From Flavobacteriaceae bacterium (GTDB taxonomy: Bacteria > Bacteroidota > Bacteroidia > Flavobacteriales > Flavobacteriaceae), in the NCBI GenBank assembly GCA_030625995.1, contig DAOUPU010000055.1, positions 1 to 12,564 of the forward strand: a DNA stretch of 12,564 nucleotides. The letters are read 5' to 3'. The notes under the pieces are model-generated. The model saw only the letters and a program-made list of their open reading frames with translations, was not told where the DNA came from and made no database searches. The position numbers and the translations under genes are program-made. Of this stretch, positions 12,444 to 12,564 are shown piece by piece (position 1 is the stretch's first letter; each line of letters starts with the position of its first letter).

Positions 12444-12564
12444 CAAGATTCGAATCCAGACCTATCAAAAGAAGAAATGCCAGTTGCTTGGGTTCGGAAA
12501 TATCAATTTGAAAACGGGGCAAGTGGTCGAGTTTTTACAACAACTCATAGGGCTTCAGAAGATT
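12444..12564 (+). pseudogene. ThuA-like domain fragment (partial, runs off the edge)
   Basis: After a stop codon at 12441-12443, an open frame of 40 codons runs to the window end. It reads QDSNPDLSKEEMPVAWVRKY then QFENGASGRVFTTTHRASED. The combination of MPVAWVRKY, ENGxxGRVFTTTxxASED matches what I know of the C-terminal region of ThuA-like (trehalose-utilisation/GATase-like) domains in Bacteroidetes. No start codon or N-terminal ThuA sequence exists upstream, where all frames are closed. It is therefore probably a 5'-truncated remnant, or a frame-shifted gene whose 3' end lies beyond the window. It sits right after the duplicated tRNA tail, consistent with DNA rearranged at that junction. 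Confidence 0.45.

Overview
The window is low-GC DNA that reads as a chromosome segment of a Flavobacteriia/Bacteroidetes bacterium. The signs are Bacteroidetes-type promoter elements (a TTG near -33 and TAnnTTTG near -7) in front of tex and the tRNA, TAnnTTTG boxes before the methyltransferase and the peptidase, almost no Shine-Dalgarno sequences, an outer-membrane beta-barrel protein, and several protein types familiar from Flavobacteriaceae (short SSB, a small CxxC zinc protein, a spermidine-synthase-like methyltransferase). No protein here names a genus, so this placement is inference.

Left part (1-4855): the 3' end of an unidentified gene and a secreted coiled-coil/beta-barrel protein, a 270-bp gap with two GC-rich REP-like hairpins, then tex (transcription accessory protein) and a type-1 glycerate kinase 16 nt apart on the same strand. 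Middle part (about 4900-7140) is accessory DNA. It holds a 5' remnant of an IS5-family transposase, a broken ORF6N-domain gene, an intact ORF6N-domain gene, and a short ssb without the usual acidic tail. All but the IS remnant are on the minus strand. Right of that (7301-11833) is ordinary chromosomal content: a SAM-fold/spermidine-synthase-like protein, a small zinc-finger protein, a convergent M20 dipeptidase, and an overlapping gene pair for a sugar-1-phosphate nucleotidyltransferase and a NahK-like sugar kinase. Those two enzymes would together phosphorylate a sugar at C1 and activate it as an NDP-sugar.

Right end (11900-12564): tRNA-Leu(UAG) with a good promoter. It is flanked on the 5' side by a partial copy of its own 5' end that carries a perfect palindrome in the D-loop position. 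On the 3' side, 149 bp away, lies a perfect 20-nt copy of its own 3' end, followed by a second terminator. The interval between the 3' copies contains an inverted copy of the tRNA tail. This looks like a tRNA locus remodelled by integration or recombination. The window ends inside a fragment resembling the C-terminus of a ThuA-like domain.

The most interesting signal is in the two ORF6N genes. Each carries a perfect in-frame palindrome inside its coding sequence, at exactly the same homologous codon, yet with different arm sequences (five compensatory base-pair changes). This points to a nucleic-acid-level function (hairpin, operator or recombination site) conserved independently of sequence.
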